Below are positions 1-10,720 of a stretch of DNA of 45,893 nt, one piece after another. The position numbers were made by a program, and so were the translations under genes. Position 1 is the stretch's first letter; every line of letters starts with the position of its first letter. Source of the DNA: Spirochaetaceae bacterium (GTDB lineage: Bacteria; Spirochaetota; Spirochaetia; DSM-27196; PXBQ01); assembly GCA_007695285.1 (NCBI GenBank), contig REEC01000163.1, positions 1-45,893 on the forward strand, given 5' to 3'. The notes under the pieces were generated by a model. It did no database searches and was not told where the DNA came from. It was given only the letters and a program-made list of their open reading frames with translations.

Positions 1-42
1 GATTCTTTTCGCGGTGCCATGATCTTTCACCGGATTATGGAG

Positions 43-66
43 AAAAAAACTCTGCACTGCAAGTGC
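43..66 (-). terminator. probable intrinsic terminator after rpiB
   Basis: On the minus strand, ten bases after the rpiB stop, GCACT-TGC-AGTGC can form a short 5-bp hairpin. It is followed by AGAG and a run of seven T. The stem is weak and the T-run is offset by four bases, so this may be only a partial terminator, but it fits the end of the murG-to-rpiB operon. Confidence 0.45.
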
Positions 67-75
67 CCGTCGAAG

Positions 76-549
76 TTACAGCCCGGCGTCGCTCAGTTCA
101 CGCGCGGCGGAGCGCTCGAGGTCGGCGATCTTCGCGACGCGCCGGCGCAGATGCTCTTCATTTCCAAACTCCGCCTCGACGTACGCCTTGATTATATCGC
201 GCGCGAGCCACGGACCGATGATCTTCGCTCCCATCGTGAGAACGTTCATGTCGTCGTGCTCGACGCCCTGGTGCGCGCAGTGGACGTCGTGCACGGTCGA
301 TGCGCGGATACCCGGGATTTTGTTCGCCGCGATCGACGCGCCGACGCCGGTTCCGCACACCATGATTCCACGATCGGCGCCGCCCGAGCGCACTTGATCG
401 CACACTTTCCGTGCAATATCGGGAAAGTCGACCGGATCGGTCGAGTGGCAGCCGTGATCGGTCACATCGCACCCGAGCTCGGCAAGGATCTCAAGTACGT
501 CGGCCTTCATCGAAAAACCCGCGTGATCGTTACCCAGTGAAATGCGCAT
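76..549 (-). CDS. rpiB: ribose-5-phosphate isomerase B (RpiB/LacAB family)
   Basis: Interconverts ribose 5-phosphate and ribulose 5-phosphate in the non-oxidative pentose phosphate pathway (cytosolic). The protein has 157 residues, a usual length for RpiB. Family marks are GNDHAGF at residues 6-12, the active-site loop CGTGVGASIAANK with the catalytic Cys at residue 65, and the conserved histidine stretch near residues 87-98. The reading frame continues open upstream, but the ATG at 549 follows a strong Shine-Dalgarno sequence (GAGGAGGGG), and homology starts exactly there. It is the last gene of the operon, 20 bases after the sigma-54 regulator, so it is probably co-transcribed with it. A closely related sugar-phosphate isomerase specificity, for example for allose 6-phosphate, cannot be excluded. 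Confidence 0.93.
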   Translation of the reverse strand: MRISLGNDHAGFSMKADVLEILAELGCDVTDHGCHSTDPVDFPDIARKVCDQVRSGGADRGIMVCGTGVGASIAANKIPGIRASTVHDVHCAHQGVEHDDMNVLTMGAKIIGPWLARDIIKAYVEAEFGNEEHLRRRVAKIADLERSAARELSDAGL

Positions 550-569
550 ACTATCCCCTCCTCGGCGTA

Positions 570-1912
<1,343 letters not shown>

Positions 1913-1916
<4 letters not shown>

Positions 1917-3076
1917 CCTGCCTCCCAGGAAATTAAGTGTTGTTCGCGCTGCGGTATCGGGAACGTGATCGTGAAAGTCGTACCTTTCCCGGGATGCGAA
2001 AGCACGGAGATCTCGCCGTTATGCTCCTTCACAATCTTGTACACCAGTGTCAAACCAATCCCTGATCCAAACTCCTTCGTCGTGAAGTACGGCTCGAAGA
2101 TTTTATCGACCACGTCCTCCTCGATCCCGACTCCGGTATCGGCGACGCGAAGATACACTTCGTCGCCACGAAGGTACGTCGAGACGGTCAGAACGCCCCC
2201 GTCGGGCATCGCGGAGATCGCGTTTTTGACCATGTTCATGAGCGCCTGTTTGATGTACTTTTCGTCAATCTGAAGCGTCGGCAGCTCCTCGTCAAGATTC
2301 TGCTTGATCTCGACGCCGGCCTGCTCGCACTCGTACCGCACAAACGAAAGAACATCGGCGACCACGCGGCTCAAATCGTCGTCGCGAGGCGACAAATCCA
2401 TCGGCCTGACCGCGAATAAAAAATCCACGACGATCCGGTTGAGCCGTTCCACCTCTTCGTTCACGATTTCGACAAACTCGCTGATCTTTTCGGTATCGAC
2501 CGTTCCGCTCGAATCCAACGCCTTTTGAATCAACTGCATATGGATTCCGATCGATCCGAGCGGATTTTTTATCTCGTGAGCGACGCCCGCCGCGAGCGTC
2601 GTGAGCGACGCAAGATTCTCGGCACGCCGGAGACGCGCTTCACGACCGCGTTTCTCCGTGATTTCCTCGACGTGCAGGATGTTCCCTTGAATACCTCCGG
2701 CGCGAACCAACGGAAACACGCTGCACGAGAGAATTCTTGCGGACCCGTTCTCTTCGAGCGTGAACTCCCGGTCGAGTACCGAATGCTGTTGCGCGAGCGT
2801 CTCACGCACAAACTCGGCGATCTCTTCGTCGTCGATCGCCTCGGGAAGCGGTCGCTCGTACACGTCGGCCGCGGTCAGTGGTACGAGGCGCTCGGCGGCT
2901 TTGTTGTACAGCACGATTTTATGGTCGGTGTCGGCCACGAGTACGCCGTCGTTCATCGAGTCGAGGACGACCTCGAGCCTTTCGTTCTCGGTAGCGAGAT
3001 CGAAGAGAAGCGCGTGGATTTGCTCGGTGTCCAGTTTTGAGAGCTTGTTTAACGCGCGCTCGATAAACTTCCGCAT
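1913..3076 (-). CDS. cytoplasmic PAS-domain sensor histidine kinase
   Basis: A 387-residue kinase with no predicted membrane segment. A short coiled N-terminus (1-35) is followed by a PAS domain (about 36-140). The dimerisation/phospho-acceptor region has H-box GVAHEIKNPLGS with His167. The HATPase domain has N-box MVKNAISAMPDGG, G1 DTGVGI, the F-box FEPYFTTKEFGSG and G2 GIGLTLV. The lack of transmembrane helices means it senses an internal signal, as expected for NtrB-, AtoS- or Hk2-like kinases. It overlaps holB upstream (ATGA at 3076) and the regulator downstream (ATGA at 1913), so it is translationally coupled to both. The input ligand is unknown; I see no heme- or flavin-specific residues I can name with confidence. 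Confidence 0.95.
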
Positions 3077-4266
3077 CAGACGCGCTCCATTTCAACAGCA
3101 AGCGCGTGTAGGACCAACTCCGCGTTCATGTTGCGTACCGTGATGTGGTCGTAATGCCGATGGATCGCCAAGCGCCAAAGCTCGAGCCTTTCGAGAGGGA
3201 ACGGAGCGGCACCCGGCGACTGCGACTCCGCGCGCCACACGCGGCGAATCAAGGCGATCAGCTCTTCCAGGAAGTACCGCGGCGCCGAGTCGTTGCCGCG
3301 CTTGAACGCCGCTGCCGTTTCCGCGATCACCGTATGCAGCGCGGTCCCGCCGGGATTTGCTATGCACTCGAGGTAGGTCTCGGCGAGCCTATCAAACGGC
3401 TCCTGTTGGAAGTACCTACGCAACGACGGACTTTCGGGTTCATCGCGAAAAATCTTTCGAATCACGTCGGCGTTTTCTTCGGGCGTTCGCTCGTAGAACG
3501 CGTACGTCCGCAGTCGCGAGAGTATCGTCGGCATAATCGCGCTGCGGCGCGTCGTCATCATTATGAACCACACGTCGCGCGGCGGTTCCTCAAGCGTCTT
3601 GAGGAAAGCGTTCCGCGCGCTCTCGAGCATCGAGTCGCCGTTCTCGACGATCACGACTTTTGCGCCGTACGTCGACCTTGAGTGCGTCCAGAACGCGATT
3701 TTGCGCACCGTCTCTACGGCGATCGACTGGACGGCGCGCCCCGACGCGAGCTCGTCGCACGCAGATCGAATTGCGCGGATCGTCTTTTCGACGGTCTTCG
3801 CGTCGGGCGGTTCGCGGTCCGGGTCTACCACCTCGAGTAATTCGTCGATGGTCGCTATCGCGGCGCCGATCTTCTGCGTAGCGGCGTCGTTCTCGTCCCA
3901 CAGGAGCGCGTCGTACCGGCGCGTCAGCTTCCGTACCGCGCGAATAAACAAATACGCCGTCGGTTTTGACGGCGTGCGCGTATACGCGTCGCCGGCGACC
4001 CGAATCTCCTGCATGAAGTACCGTGGCCCGATCATCACGGTGTCGGGGTGGATCAATAACCTCTGGAGTCCGCACGAACGACACGAGCAGTTCCACGCAG
4101 CGTCGCCCGCCGTACACGTGAGCCCACGCGCGAGTTCGAGCGCGATAGTCAGCTTGCCGCAGTATTCCGGCCCGTGCAACAGTATCGCGCGTGGCAACCG
4201 CCCCTCAGCCCGGTCCGCCGAAAGCTGGGCAACCGGCGGTCCGTGGCCTACGACATTCTCAAACAT
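3076..4266 (-). CDS. holB: DNA polymerase III delta-prime-like clamp-loader subunit
   Basis: A 396-residue AAA+ protein of the delta-prime/gamma family, which loads the sliding clamp at replication forks. The N-terminus has a degenerate P-loop (GPEYCGKLT, about residues 32-40), a zinc-module cysteine cluster (C51, then NCSCRSC near 59-65) and IHPDT. The central part has VVIVENGDSMLESARNAFLKTLEEPP, written here only as the diagnostic NAFLKTLEEPP, then ILSRLRTYAF in place of the usual SRC motif. An insert of about 100 residues, rich in charged residues, separates the zinc module from this core. It overlaps cvpA by 8 bases and the kinase gene by 4, placing replication, wall and signalling genes on one transcript. 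The degenerate P-loop suggests a stator rather than an ATP-hydrolysing subunit. Confidence 0.85.
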   Translation of the reverse strand: MFENVVGHGPPVAQLSADRAEGRLPRAILLHGPEYCGKLTIALELARGLTCTAGDAAWNCSCRSCGLQRLLIHPDTVMIGPRYFMQEIRVAGDAYTRTPSKPTAYLFIRAVRKLTRRYDALLWDENDAATQKIGAAIATIDELLEVVDPDREPPDAKTVEKTIRAIRSACDELASGRAVQSIAVETVRKIAFWTHSRSTYGAKVVIVENGDSMLESARNAFLKTLEEPPRDVWFIMMTTRRSAIMPTILSRLRTYAFYERTPEENADVIRKIFRDEPESPSLRRYFQQEPFDRLAETYLECIANPGGTALHTVIAETAAAFKRGNDSAPRYFLEELIALIRRVWRAESQSPGAAPFPLERLELWRLAIHRHYDHITVRNMNAELVLHALAVEMERV

Positions 4267-4747
4267 ACGCCGTGCGCCCCCGGAAAACCCTGTCGACGTA
4301 CGGGAAAAGCGGCGTCAAAAGCCGTGCGAAGATACTATCGCCGAGCAGCGCTTCGGGCTCGATGAAAGGTTGAATTTGCAACAAGAGAATCAAAACCGCG
4401 ACCACGATAATACCCTCGATGATACCGACGAACATCCCGAGAGCACGGTCGAGTCCGCTCAGATTGATCCGATGCACAATTCGATGAAGAGTCGTCTCAA
4501 AAAACTTAATCACAAGGTACACCACGACAAAGATACCCAAAAAGGCAATCACCTGGCTCCACGCGCCGGTGTTCCATTGTTGGTCGATCGTAACGGCGAG
4601 CATGCCCGAGAACGCGACCGCGAGCGCAATCGCTCCGATCAACGCCGCCGCGGAGAGAAACTCTTTCACGAAACCACGTATCGTCGCGCGTAAAACGACA
4701 AAAACAAGTATCACCCCAAAAACGATGTCGATTGCCGGTAGTTGCAT
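4259..4747 (-). CDS. cvpA: CvpA family membrane protein
   Basis: A 162-residue integral membrane protein with four hydrophobic stretches at about 5-24, 30-53, 65-85 and 103-124. The N-terminus (DIVFGVILVF then R-GFVKEF) matches the colicin V production family, whose members are linked to envelope integrity and, in E. coli, colicin V export; the biochemical role is unknown. The ATG at 4747 is preceded by GGAGAGGA. It lies 30 bases after murG and overlaps the holB start, so it belongs to the murG-rpiB operon. Confidence 0.82.
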   Translation of the reverse strand: MQLPAIDIVFGVILVFVVLRATIRGFVKEFLSAAALIGAIALAVAFSGMLAVTIDQQWNTGAWSQVIAFLGIFVVVYLVIKFFETTLHRIVHRINLSGLDRALGMFVGIIEGIIVVAVLILLLQIQPFIEPEALLGDSIFARLLTPLFPYVDRVFRGRTAYV

Positions 4748-4777
4748 TGCAGTCCTCTCCTCGAAACGATAGTTATA

Positions 4778-5953
4778 TCACGCGCTGTTCGGCTCGTCGT
4801 CGTGGTCGCGCCTCCCCCCCATCTCGGCGCTTATCAGCTCTGCGATTCTGATCGCCGCGTCGGGGGCTCCAAAACCACGCGCGGCGGTGCTCATCCTGCC
4901 ACGTTCTTCGGCGTTGGAAAGCAGTCGATCGATAGTTCGAAAAAGCTCCTCCGGTGTGACGCTCTCCGGGTCAAGCACGACCGCCGCGCCCGAACGCGCG
5001 TACAGATCCGCGTTCCTTACCTGGTCTCCCCGCGACCCGCCCCCGGGAAGCGGAATCAGAATCGCGGGGGTGCCGGTCGCGGCGAACTCCCAGATACTCC
5101 CGGCGCCCGCGCGTGAAACAACCATGTCGGCGACGGCAAGAATATCGGGCAGTTCCTCTCCAAAAAACGGACGCGAAAAATACCGTGGCTCCGACGCTCG
5201 CTGTTCGTGAAGACCGGTCTGATGGACAAGAAAGCACCGATCGTGCAGCTTCGGTCGGATAGCGCCTATCAACTCGTTGATCTGCACGGCGCCGAGACTC
5301 CCGCCGAGCACGAACACGACGGGAAACGACTCGTTCAAGCCGATAAAACCGCGCCCTCGTTCGGCCTCGCCGCGGGTTATCGCCGACCGAACGGGGTTTC
5401 CTGTCACCACGATCCGCGACGAGTACCGCGCGGGAAAAAAACGCGCCGTCTCCGGGTACGCGACGCAAACACGCGTCGCAAATCGAGTTATGATTCGCGT
5501 CGCGAGTCCAGGATCGTAATCGGACTCGTGCGTCACAACGGAGATCCGTAGAATCCGCGCAGCGATGACGGGCGGAACCGCGACGAATCCACCTTTCGAG
5601 AAGATGCACGCGGGTCTGAGCCGTGCCAGGACAAAAAACGAAACGACGATGCCCGCGCAGACGCGGAAGACGTCGGCAACATTACGGAGCGAGAAGTACC
5701 GGCGGAGTTTTCCCGATGGGATCGCTATGTATGAGATTCCGCGGGCGATCACGATCTCTCGCTCGATCCCGCGCCGCGAGCCGATCCACACGACCGCGAC
5801 TGCCTCGTTCGAGATCTCCTCGATCACCGCGAGTCCGGGAAAGACATGCCCCGCCGTCCCCCCGCCGGTACAGACCAACACGGTTCGCCGATCCGTGATT
5901 GCGGGACATTTCTTGCCATACGTTACCTGCTCCACTATGATGCATAGTATCAT
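4778..5953 (-). CDS. murG: UDP-GlcNAc:undecaprenyl-PP-MurNAc-pentapeptide GlcNAc transferase
   Basis: Makes lipid II from lipid I on the inner face of the membrane (GT28 glycosyltransferase). Signatures are the N-terminal GGGTAGHVFPGLAV loop, HESDYDPGLATRI, the VFVLGGSLGA loop before the UDP-GlcNAc fold, SRAGAGSIWEFAATGTPAILIPLP and the GSRGDQVRNA segment. From the ATG at 5953 it is 391 residues, about 25 longer than usual. That ATG has an SD-like GGGGAA seven bases upstream, whereas an in-frame GTG at 5881 gives the more typical 367 residues starting just before TGGGTAGH but lacks an evident SD. The true start is therefore unsettled. It is the first gene of the operon, and no clear promoter was identified. 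Confidence 0.93.
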   Translation of the reverse strand: MILCIIVEQVTYGKKCPAITDRRTVLVCTGGGTAGHVFPGLAVIEEISNEAVAVVWIGSRRGIEREIVIARGISYIAIPSGKLRRYFSLRNVADVFRVCAGIVVSFFVLARLRPACIFSKGGFVAVPPVIAARILRISVVTHESDYDPGLATRIITRFATRVCVAYPETARFFPARYSSRIVVTGNPVRSAITRGEAERGRGFIGLNESFPVVFVLGGSLGAVQINELIGAIRPKLHDRCFLVHQTGLHEQRASEPRYFSRPFFGEELPDILAVADMVVSRAGAGSIWEFAATGTPAILIPLPGGGSRGDQVRNADLYARSGAAVVLDPESVTPEELFRTIDRLLSNAEERGRMSTAARGFGAPDAAIRIAELISAEMGGRRDHDDEPNSA

Positions 5954-6731
5954 GCGCTTATTCCCCGTTTCAATCGTACCGGCTCTGTTCGGCGTTATTA
6001 TGGCGCTTCCGCTCGCGGCGGATTCGGTCGAGTCTCTCGCGCTTTTCCCGCCCGATACTCACCGTGCGCTCGAAGCGGGCGAACTCATCGAACGATTCTT
6101 CACATCGGGGACACCCGCGCTTGCTCCGGCGAGCCCTGCCGGTGACCGGATTCGCGCGGCAATTGAAGACAACCGCCCGCGATTTGGCGTCGAGGTTCTC
6201 GGGCGTTTTGAAGCGGTCGAGGCCGGTGGGCTCGAAATATACAACGCGCTGCTCGCGGTGTCTTCGCTCGAAGGCATCACGTACCACTCGGCAAGTCGTG
6301 ACACGGGTCGCACTTTTTACCACGAATCGTACGCCGTCGACTCACGGCGCAACCGCATCGACGACCCCGTTGCAGTCAGGGTTCCCGACTCTCGTGAGGT
6401 CGCGGTATTTCAGCGCGATGCGACGTTCGGCGGCAACTACTACGTCTATCGCTACTCGTTCACCGGGGACACGATCACGTTGACCGCGACTAATACTTCC
6501 ACAATGACGTACGGTATCTTGCCGTTGATTCGCTCGGGAAACTTCACGACGCACGTTGTCGTTCTGATCGAGCCCGACGCGGTTGTGTTCTACGGCGTCG
6601 GCGCCGTCCGCACTCTTCCGGTTTTTGGGATGGAAGACAGGGTCAGCGCGAGTTTCGCGAGCCGGATCCGCGCGATCTACTCCTGGTTTTCCGACTCGGT
6701 CCTCGACAGATCGGAGCGCCCATCCCGATGA
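5952..6731 (+). CDS. secreted protein of unknown function (possibly DUF6675 family)
   Basis: A 259-residue protein with a classical signal peptide (M-R-L-F, then a hydrophobic core, cleavage probable after ALPLAA near residue 23). The mature part is beta-rich, with short motifs such as GLEIYNALLAVSSLEGITYHSASR (only IYNALLAVSSLEGITYHS is diagnostic), FQRDATFGGNYYVYRY and TYGILPLIRSGNFTTHVV. It resembles periplasmic hypothetical proteins of spirochaetes that I associate, without proof, with DUF6675. ATGs at 5937 and 5940 are in-frame alternatives, and none of the starts has a good ribosome site. It runs divergently from murG, with the two starts nearly superimposed, and converges on the DUF445 gene with a 3-base gap. 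Function unknown. Confidence 0.72.
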   Translation: MRLFPVSIVPALFGVIMALPLAADSVESLALFPPDTHRALEAGELIERFFTSGTPALAPASPAGDRIRAAIEDNRPRFGVEVLGRFEAVEAGGLEIYNALLAVSSLEGITYHSASRDTGRTFYHESYAVDSRRNRIDDPVAVRVPDSREVAVFQRDATFGGNYYVYRYSFTGDTITLTATNTSTMTYGILPLIRSGNFTTHVVVLIEPDAVVFYGVGAVRTLPVFGMEDRVSASFASRIRAIYSWFSDSVLDRSERPSR

Positions 6732-6734
6732 ATC

Positions 6735-8333
6735 TCACAGGAAACGCATTACCAGTACCTGCACACCGCCGATCAGCGAGCCGAGGATTGCACCGAATAC
6801 ATTGATCCACTTCAAGTGCCGCGCTATGACCATAAGCAGAAGCTGTTCGACGTTCTCCATATCGAGGCCGTCGATCTTCTGGACGACCATTGTGTTCACA
6901 TCGAAGCTATCGACGAGTTCGTTGAGTCTGCCGTCGACGAGATTGGTAATACGATCGGTCAAAAACGCATCGATTTTCGCCTTAGCCCCGGAAGAGATCG
7001 AAAACGTGTCGCCAAAAGCCCTGCTTCTGAGACGGTCGATCAGGCTGCGGGCCGCATCGAGGAAAATATCCGAGACCGAGTCGATGTTTTCCGGACGAGA
7101 CAACCACGTCTGGATCATCTCCCCGACGTAACCCGCGGCGGCGTCGGCGTCGATTTCGGCGACCGACTTGAGCACGTCTTCGAGCGTACCGTCGCGGTGT
7201 TTCTCGACGACCCTAAGGATAATATCCACCACAGTATTCTGCACATCCTCGCGTTCGACAAACGCGACCGCGCCGTGGATGACGGTTTCAAACCAGGATT
7301 TTGCATCGATCTTGTGCGTGTCGGCAAAATCGACTATCCCGGTCGCTGCAATTCTTCGGAGGTTTTCGGTCAACCCCGAGACGATACGCTGTTTGTTCAG
7401 AGGGTCGCGCGCGCCGCGCTCGGCCGCGTGGATCATGTCGTTCACGATGTCGGGCATCTTATCGTTGAGAACCCGATCGAACTGACCGGCTGTTATGATG
7501 AAACGCTGAAACAGATTCAAACGCGAGAGAATTCTCGTCAACAAGACTTTGCCGCGCGTCGTAAGCTCACCGCGAATTTCGGGTCTGTCGGCCCATCTCA
7601 CCGCCTCGTCGATTACCGGCCCGTACAACGCCGACACCGCCGACTCGATCGTCTCGATCAACCCGTCCTTCAGCAGCACGCCGACCGGCGCATTCCGCGC
7701 GAGTTGCTCGTCAAACCACCTCTCCGCGGCGCCGACCACGGTGCGCTGAAACTCGCCGGGTAGGAAGTGCGCGATCGCTTTCCTCAGAAAAGCCGACGTC
7801 GTCTCGTGTTCGGGCAAAACCGCGTCGAGCTTGATCTCCATCACCGATCGGACGACGCGATCGGCGATCGGTGTCACCGTACTACGAAAAGCGTCGGACG
7901 CGACAAACGACCGGAAAAGGCCGTCGGCCGCATCGTAGAAGACCTCGATCACCGAGTCGACGTCCGTTTTCGTCGGCTCGGTCGGTACGGCGGCTGCGTC
8001 CACGCCGTTAACCCGCGCCGACAGCAACCCTTCCGTCAGACCTTCGACCCCAACGCGGAGTCCGGTTTGGAATTTTGGCGAGTACAGCTGACCGCGCAGC
8101 GAGTCTTCAGTGAGCAGCTTTTCGGACACCATGCGTCCGATGCTCACCGCGAGTTGGTGCCTTTGGCGAGGGATTATGCCGGGAGTCAACGGAACCCTGA
8201 GCCCGAGAATCCGTTTCTCGGCCAACGGACGGAACAGCATCTTGATCGCGATCGCGTTCGTTACGTACCCGATCGCGGCGCCGACGATCGGCGGTAACGT
8301 AAACGGAAGAACCGATATTAGCCGATCGATCAT
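6735..8333 (-). CDS. DUF445 family membrane protein
   Basis: A 532-residue protein. The N-terminal membrane helix carries the family motif G-A-A-I-G-Y-V-T-N-A-I-A-I-K-M-L-F-R-P (about residues 17-36), followed by a PLTPGIIPRQR loop. The long middle is helical and hydrophilic. The C-terminus ends in a second glycine-rich helix (VFGAILGSLIGGVQVLVM), a mirrored copy of the first. DUF445 proteins are widespread and have no settled function. The start overlaps the stop of the SH3 lipoprotein gene (ATGA, 8330-8333), so it is the last cistron of the degP-uvrB operon. This suggests an envelope role, but that is inference only. Confidence 0.88.
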   Translation of the reverse strand: MIDRLISVLPFTLPPIVGAAIGYVTNAIAIKMLFRPLAEKRILGLRVPLTPGIIPRQRHQLAVSIGRMVSEKLLTEDSLRGQLYSPKFQTGLRVGVEGLTEGLLSARVNGVDAAAVPTEPTKTDVDSVIEVFYDAADGLFRSFVASDAFRSTVTPIADRVVRSVMEIKLDAVLPEHETTSAFLRKAIAHFLPGEFQRTVVGAAERWFDEQLARNAPVGVLLKDGLIETIESAVSALYGPVIDEAVRWADRPEIRGELTTRGKVLLTRILSRLNLFQRFIITAGQFDRVLNDKMPDIVNDMIHAAERGARDPLNKQRIVSGLTENLRRIAATGIVDFADTHKIDAKSWFETVIHGAVAFVEREDVQNTVVDIILRVVEKHRDGTLEDVLKSVAEIDADAAAGYVGEMIQTWLSRPENIDSVSDIFLDAARSLIDRLRSRAFGDTFSISSGAKAKIDAFLTDRITNLVDGRLNELVDSFDVNTMVVQKIDGLDMENVEQLLLMVIARHLKWINVFGAILGSLIGGVQVLVMRFL

Positions 8334-8713
8334 TCGTGGTATGCCTCCGCGGCGTTTTGCGCGAGCGCGCGCGAGGCGAACAGCTCGATCTCGCTGCCTT
8401 TCACCCAGCCGCTTCCACCTTCGCCGTCGATGCGGTACCAGAAATCGCGATCATCTCTCACGATCGTCCCGTGCCTCTGCTCGATCCGAACCACGTCACC
8501 GCCACGCAGGTGTCCGACGATCGCGGCGTTCTCATCGAAGGACTCGAGAACTCGCACGTATCCGGACCGAACCATCGCCCAACTCGGGCGCGTATGAAAA
8601 AGCGGTGTCGGAGGAAGTTGAATCTCCGGTTCGACGTCGTTCGTACACGAAAAAAAAGCGAGCGCACAACCGATCACGGCAAAAATAAATCGGGGGTATC
8701 TCACATCGTTCAT
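8330..8713 (-). CDS. SH3-domain lipoprotein
   Basis: A 127-residue probable lipoprotein. A short n-region and hydrophobic stretch end in a lipobox-like A-F-F-S-C with Cys near residue 23. This is followed by a bacterial SH3 domain (about 48-110): V-R-V-L-E-S, G-H-L-R-G-G-D-V-V-R-I and W-Y-R-I-D-G then G-W-V-K-G are typical SH3_3 strands. Such domains usually bind peptidoglycan or proteins in the envelope. Spirochaete lipoboxes are relaxed, so Phe/Ser before Cys is acceptable. It overlaps uvrB (ATGA at 8710-8713) upstream and the DUF445 gene downstream. The binding partner is unknown. Confidence 0.8.
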   Translation of the reverse strand: MNDVRYPRFIFAVIGCALAFFSCTNDVEPEIQLPPTPLFHTRPSWAMVRSGYVRVLESFDENAAIVGHLRGGDVVRIEQRHGTIVRDDRDFWYRIDGEGGSGWVKGSEIELFASRALAQNAAEAYHE

Positions 8714-10695
8714 CCCATCCGTTTCAACTCGTCGATTTCGTCGCGTATGACTGCGGCCTCTTCGAACTCGAGGTTCTTCGCGTGTTCGAGCATCTCACGT
8801 TCGAGTACGCGGATCAGCTTTCGTCGTTCCGCCGGAACCACAATGTTGAACTCGCTCTTTATTATTTCCAGGGTCCGTTTTTCGTTCCGTCGCTTGTCGT
8901 CTTTCTGACGAACGAGCATTTCGTGAACAGCCTTCTTGACCGACTGCGGCGTGATTCCGTGCTCTTCGTTATACTGCGCTTGAATCGACCGTCGTCGATC
9001 GGTCTCGTCTATAGCCGACCGCATCGCGTCGGACATGCGATCGGCGTACATTATGACGCGTCCGTGTACGTTACGCGCCGCGCGCCCGATCGTCTGAATC
9101 AGCGACGTCGCAGAGCGCAGAAATCCGATCTTGTCCGCGTCGAGAATCGCGATCAGCGCGACTTCCGGTAGATCGAGACCTTCGCGCAACAGGTTAATCC
9201 CAACCAGAATGTCAAAGGTCCCGGTGCGGAGTTCGGTGAGGATCTCGGAGCGCTCAAACGTCTCGATCTCCGAGTGCAGATACCGAACGCGCAGACCGAG
9301 CTGCGAGAGATACTCGGTGAGATCCTCGGCCATTTTCTTCGTGAGCGTCGTAATCAATACACGCTCGCCGGCTGCGACACACGCGCGAATCTCACCGAAG
9401 AGATCGTCGATTTGGCCGGTTGTCGGCCGCACCTCGATCTGGGGATCGAGCAGCCCGGTCGGGCGGATGATCTGCTCGACAACGTTCTCCGACTTCTCGA
9501 CCTCTTCCGCGCTCGGCGTGGCCGACACAAAGATACAGTGGCGCAAGAGACTCTCGAACTCGTCGATAAAGAGCGGCCGATTATCGAGCGCGGACGGCAA
9601 CCGGAAACCATACTCGACAAGCGACACTTTTCGCGACCGGTCGCCCGCGTACATGCCGCGCAACTGCGGAAGCGTCACGTGCGATTCGTCGACAAACGTC
9701 AGAAACGTTTCGGGAAAGTAATCGAGCAGGACCGCGGGCCTTTCACCGGCAGCACGCCCGCTGAGCGGTCTACTGTAGTTCTCGATACCCGGGCAGTAGC
9801 CCATCTCGTTCATCATCTCGAGGTCGTACTCGGTACGGGTCTTGAGCCGTTGCGCTTCGACGAGTTTTCCTGCCGCGATCAGCTGATCGTAGCGTTCGGC
9901 GAGTTCTTCGCGGATCGAAGAAAGTGCCGCGTTGATCTGATCGTCGGCCATCACGAAGTGTTTCGCCGGGTAGATAACCGCAACCTCGAGTTCCTCGATA
10001 ATCTCGCCGGAAACGGGGTTGAACTGTACGATTCGGTCGATAACGTCCCACTCGAGCTCGATTCGGTACGCAAGCTCGAGATACGCGGGATGAATTTCGA
10101 TGACATCGCCACGTTGGCGGAATTTACCACGTTCGAGCACAGCATCGTTTCGGTCGTACTGAAGAGCGATCAGTTTTGCACGGATCGCGCCGATATCGAT
10201 CGAGCTCCCGCGATCGAATCTGACCTTCATGTCGCGGTACTCTCGTGGGCTGCCAAGACCGTAAATGCACGACACCGTCGAGACGACGATGACGTCCGAG
10301 CGTTCGGTGAGGTTCGCGGTCGCCGAGAGCCGCAGCCGGTCAATCTCGTCATTGATCGACGCGTCCTTCTCGATGTAGAGATCGCGCGACGCGACGTACG
10401 CTTCGGGTTGGTAGTAGTCGTAGTACGACACAAAATACTCGACCGCGTTGTCCGGGAAGAACTCCTTGAACTCGCGGTAAAGCTGCGCGGCGAGCGTCTT
10501 GTTGTGCGACACGACGAGCGTCGGGAGCTGCGTCTCTTCGATGACACGCGCCATCGTGAACGTCTTCCCCGACCCCGTCACCCCTTTGAGGGTCTGGAAC
10601 CGTGCTCCATCGCCAACACCGCGCGACAGAGACTCGATCGCGGCAGATTGATCGCCGGCCGCTTGGTAATCAGCTTTCAGCTCAAATTTTTTCAC
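8710..10695 (-). CDS. uvrB: excinuclease ABC subunit B
   Basis: Damage-verification helicase of nucleotide excision repair; it receives lesions from UvrA and recruits UvrC. The protein is 661 residues from a GTG start. The P-loop is GVTGSGKT (38-45), the DNA-binding beta-hairpin YYDYYQPEAY is at 91-100, DESHVTLPQLRGMY is the helicase motif region, and the C-terminal UVR motif (EHAKNLEFEEAAVIRDEIDEL) that binds UvrC is intact, here abbreviated to its core FEEAAVIRDEIDEL. The frame stays open upstream into degP, but homology begins at VKKFELKADYQ. The GTG at 10695 follows a weak GGAC/GGA ribosome site 25 bases after the degP stop. Co-transcription with a DegP-type protease is unusual and is discussed in the findings. 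Confidence 0.96.
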   Translation of the reverse strand: MKKFELKADYQAAGDQSAAIESLSRGVGDGARFQTLKGVTGSGKTFTMARVIEETQLPTLVVSHNKTLAAQLYREFKEFFPDNAVEYFVSYYDYYQPEAYVASRDLYIEKDASINDEIDRLRLSATANLTERSDVIVVSTVSCIYGLGSPREYRDMKVRFDRGSSIDIGAIRAKLIALQYDRNDAVLERGKFRQRGDVIEIHPAYLELAYRIELEWDVIDRIVQFNPVSGEIIEELEVAVIYPAKHFVMADDQINAALSSIREELAERYDQLIAAGKLVEAQRLKTRTEYDLEMMNEMGYCPGIENYSRPLSGRAAGERPAVLLDYFPETFLTFVDESHVTLPQLRGMYAGDRSRKVSLVEYGFRLPSALDNRPLFIDEFESLLRHCIFVSATPSAEEVEKSENVVEQIIRPTGLLDPQIEVRPTTGQIDDLFGEIRACVAAGERVLITTLTKKMAEDLTEYLSQLGLRVRYLHSEIETFERSEILTELRTGTFDILVGINLLREGLDLPEVALIAILDADKIGFLRSATSLIQTIGRAARNVHGRVIMYADRMSDAMRSAIDETDRRRSIQAQYNEEHGITPQSVKKAVHEMLVRQKDDKRRNEKRTLEIIKSEFNIVVPAERRKLIRVLEREMLEHAKNLEFEEAAVIRDEIDELKRMG

Positions 10696-10720
10696 GTTTC
10701 CGTCCGTCGCGCGTGCGCGA

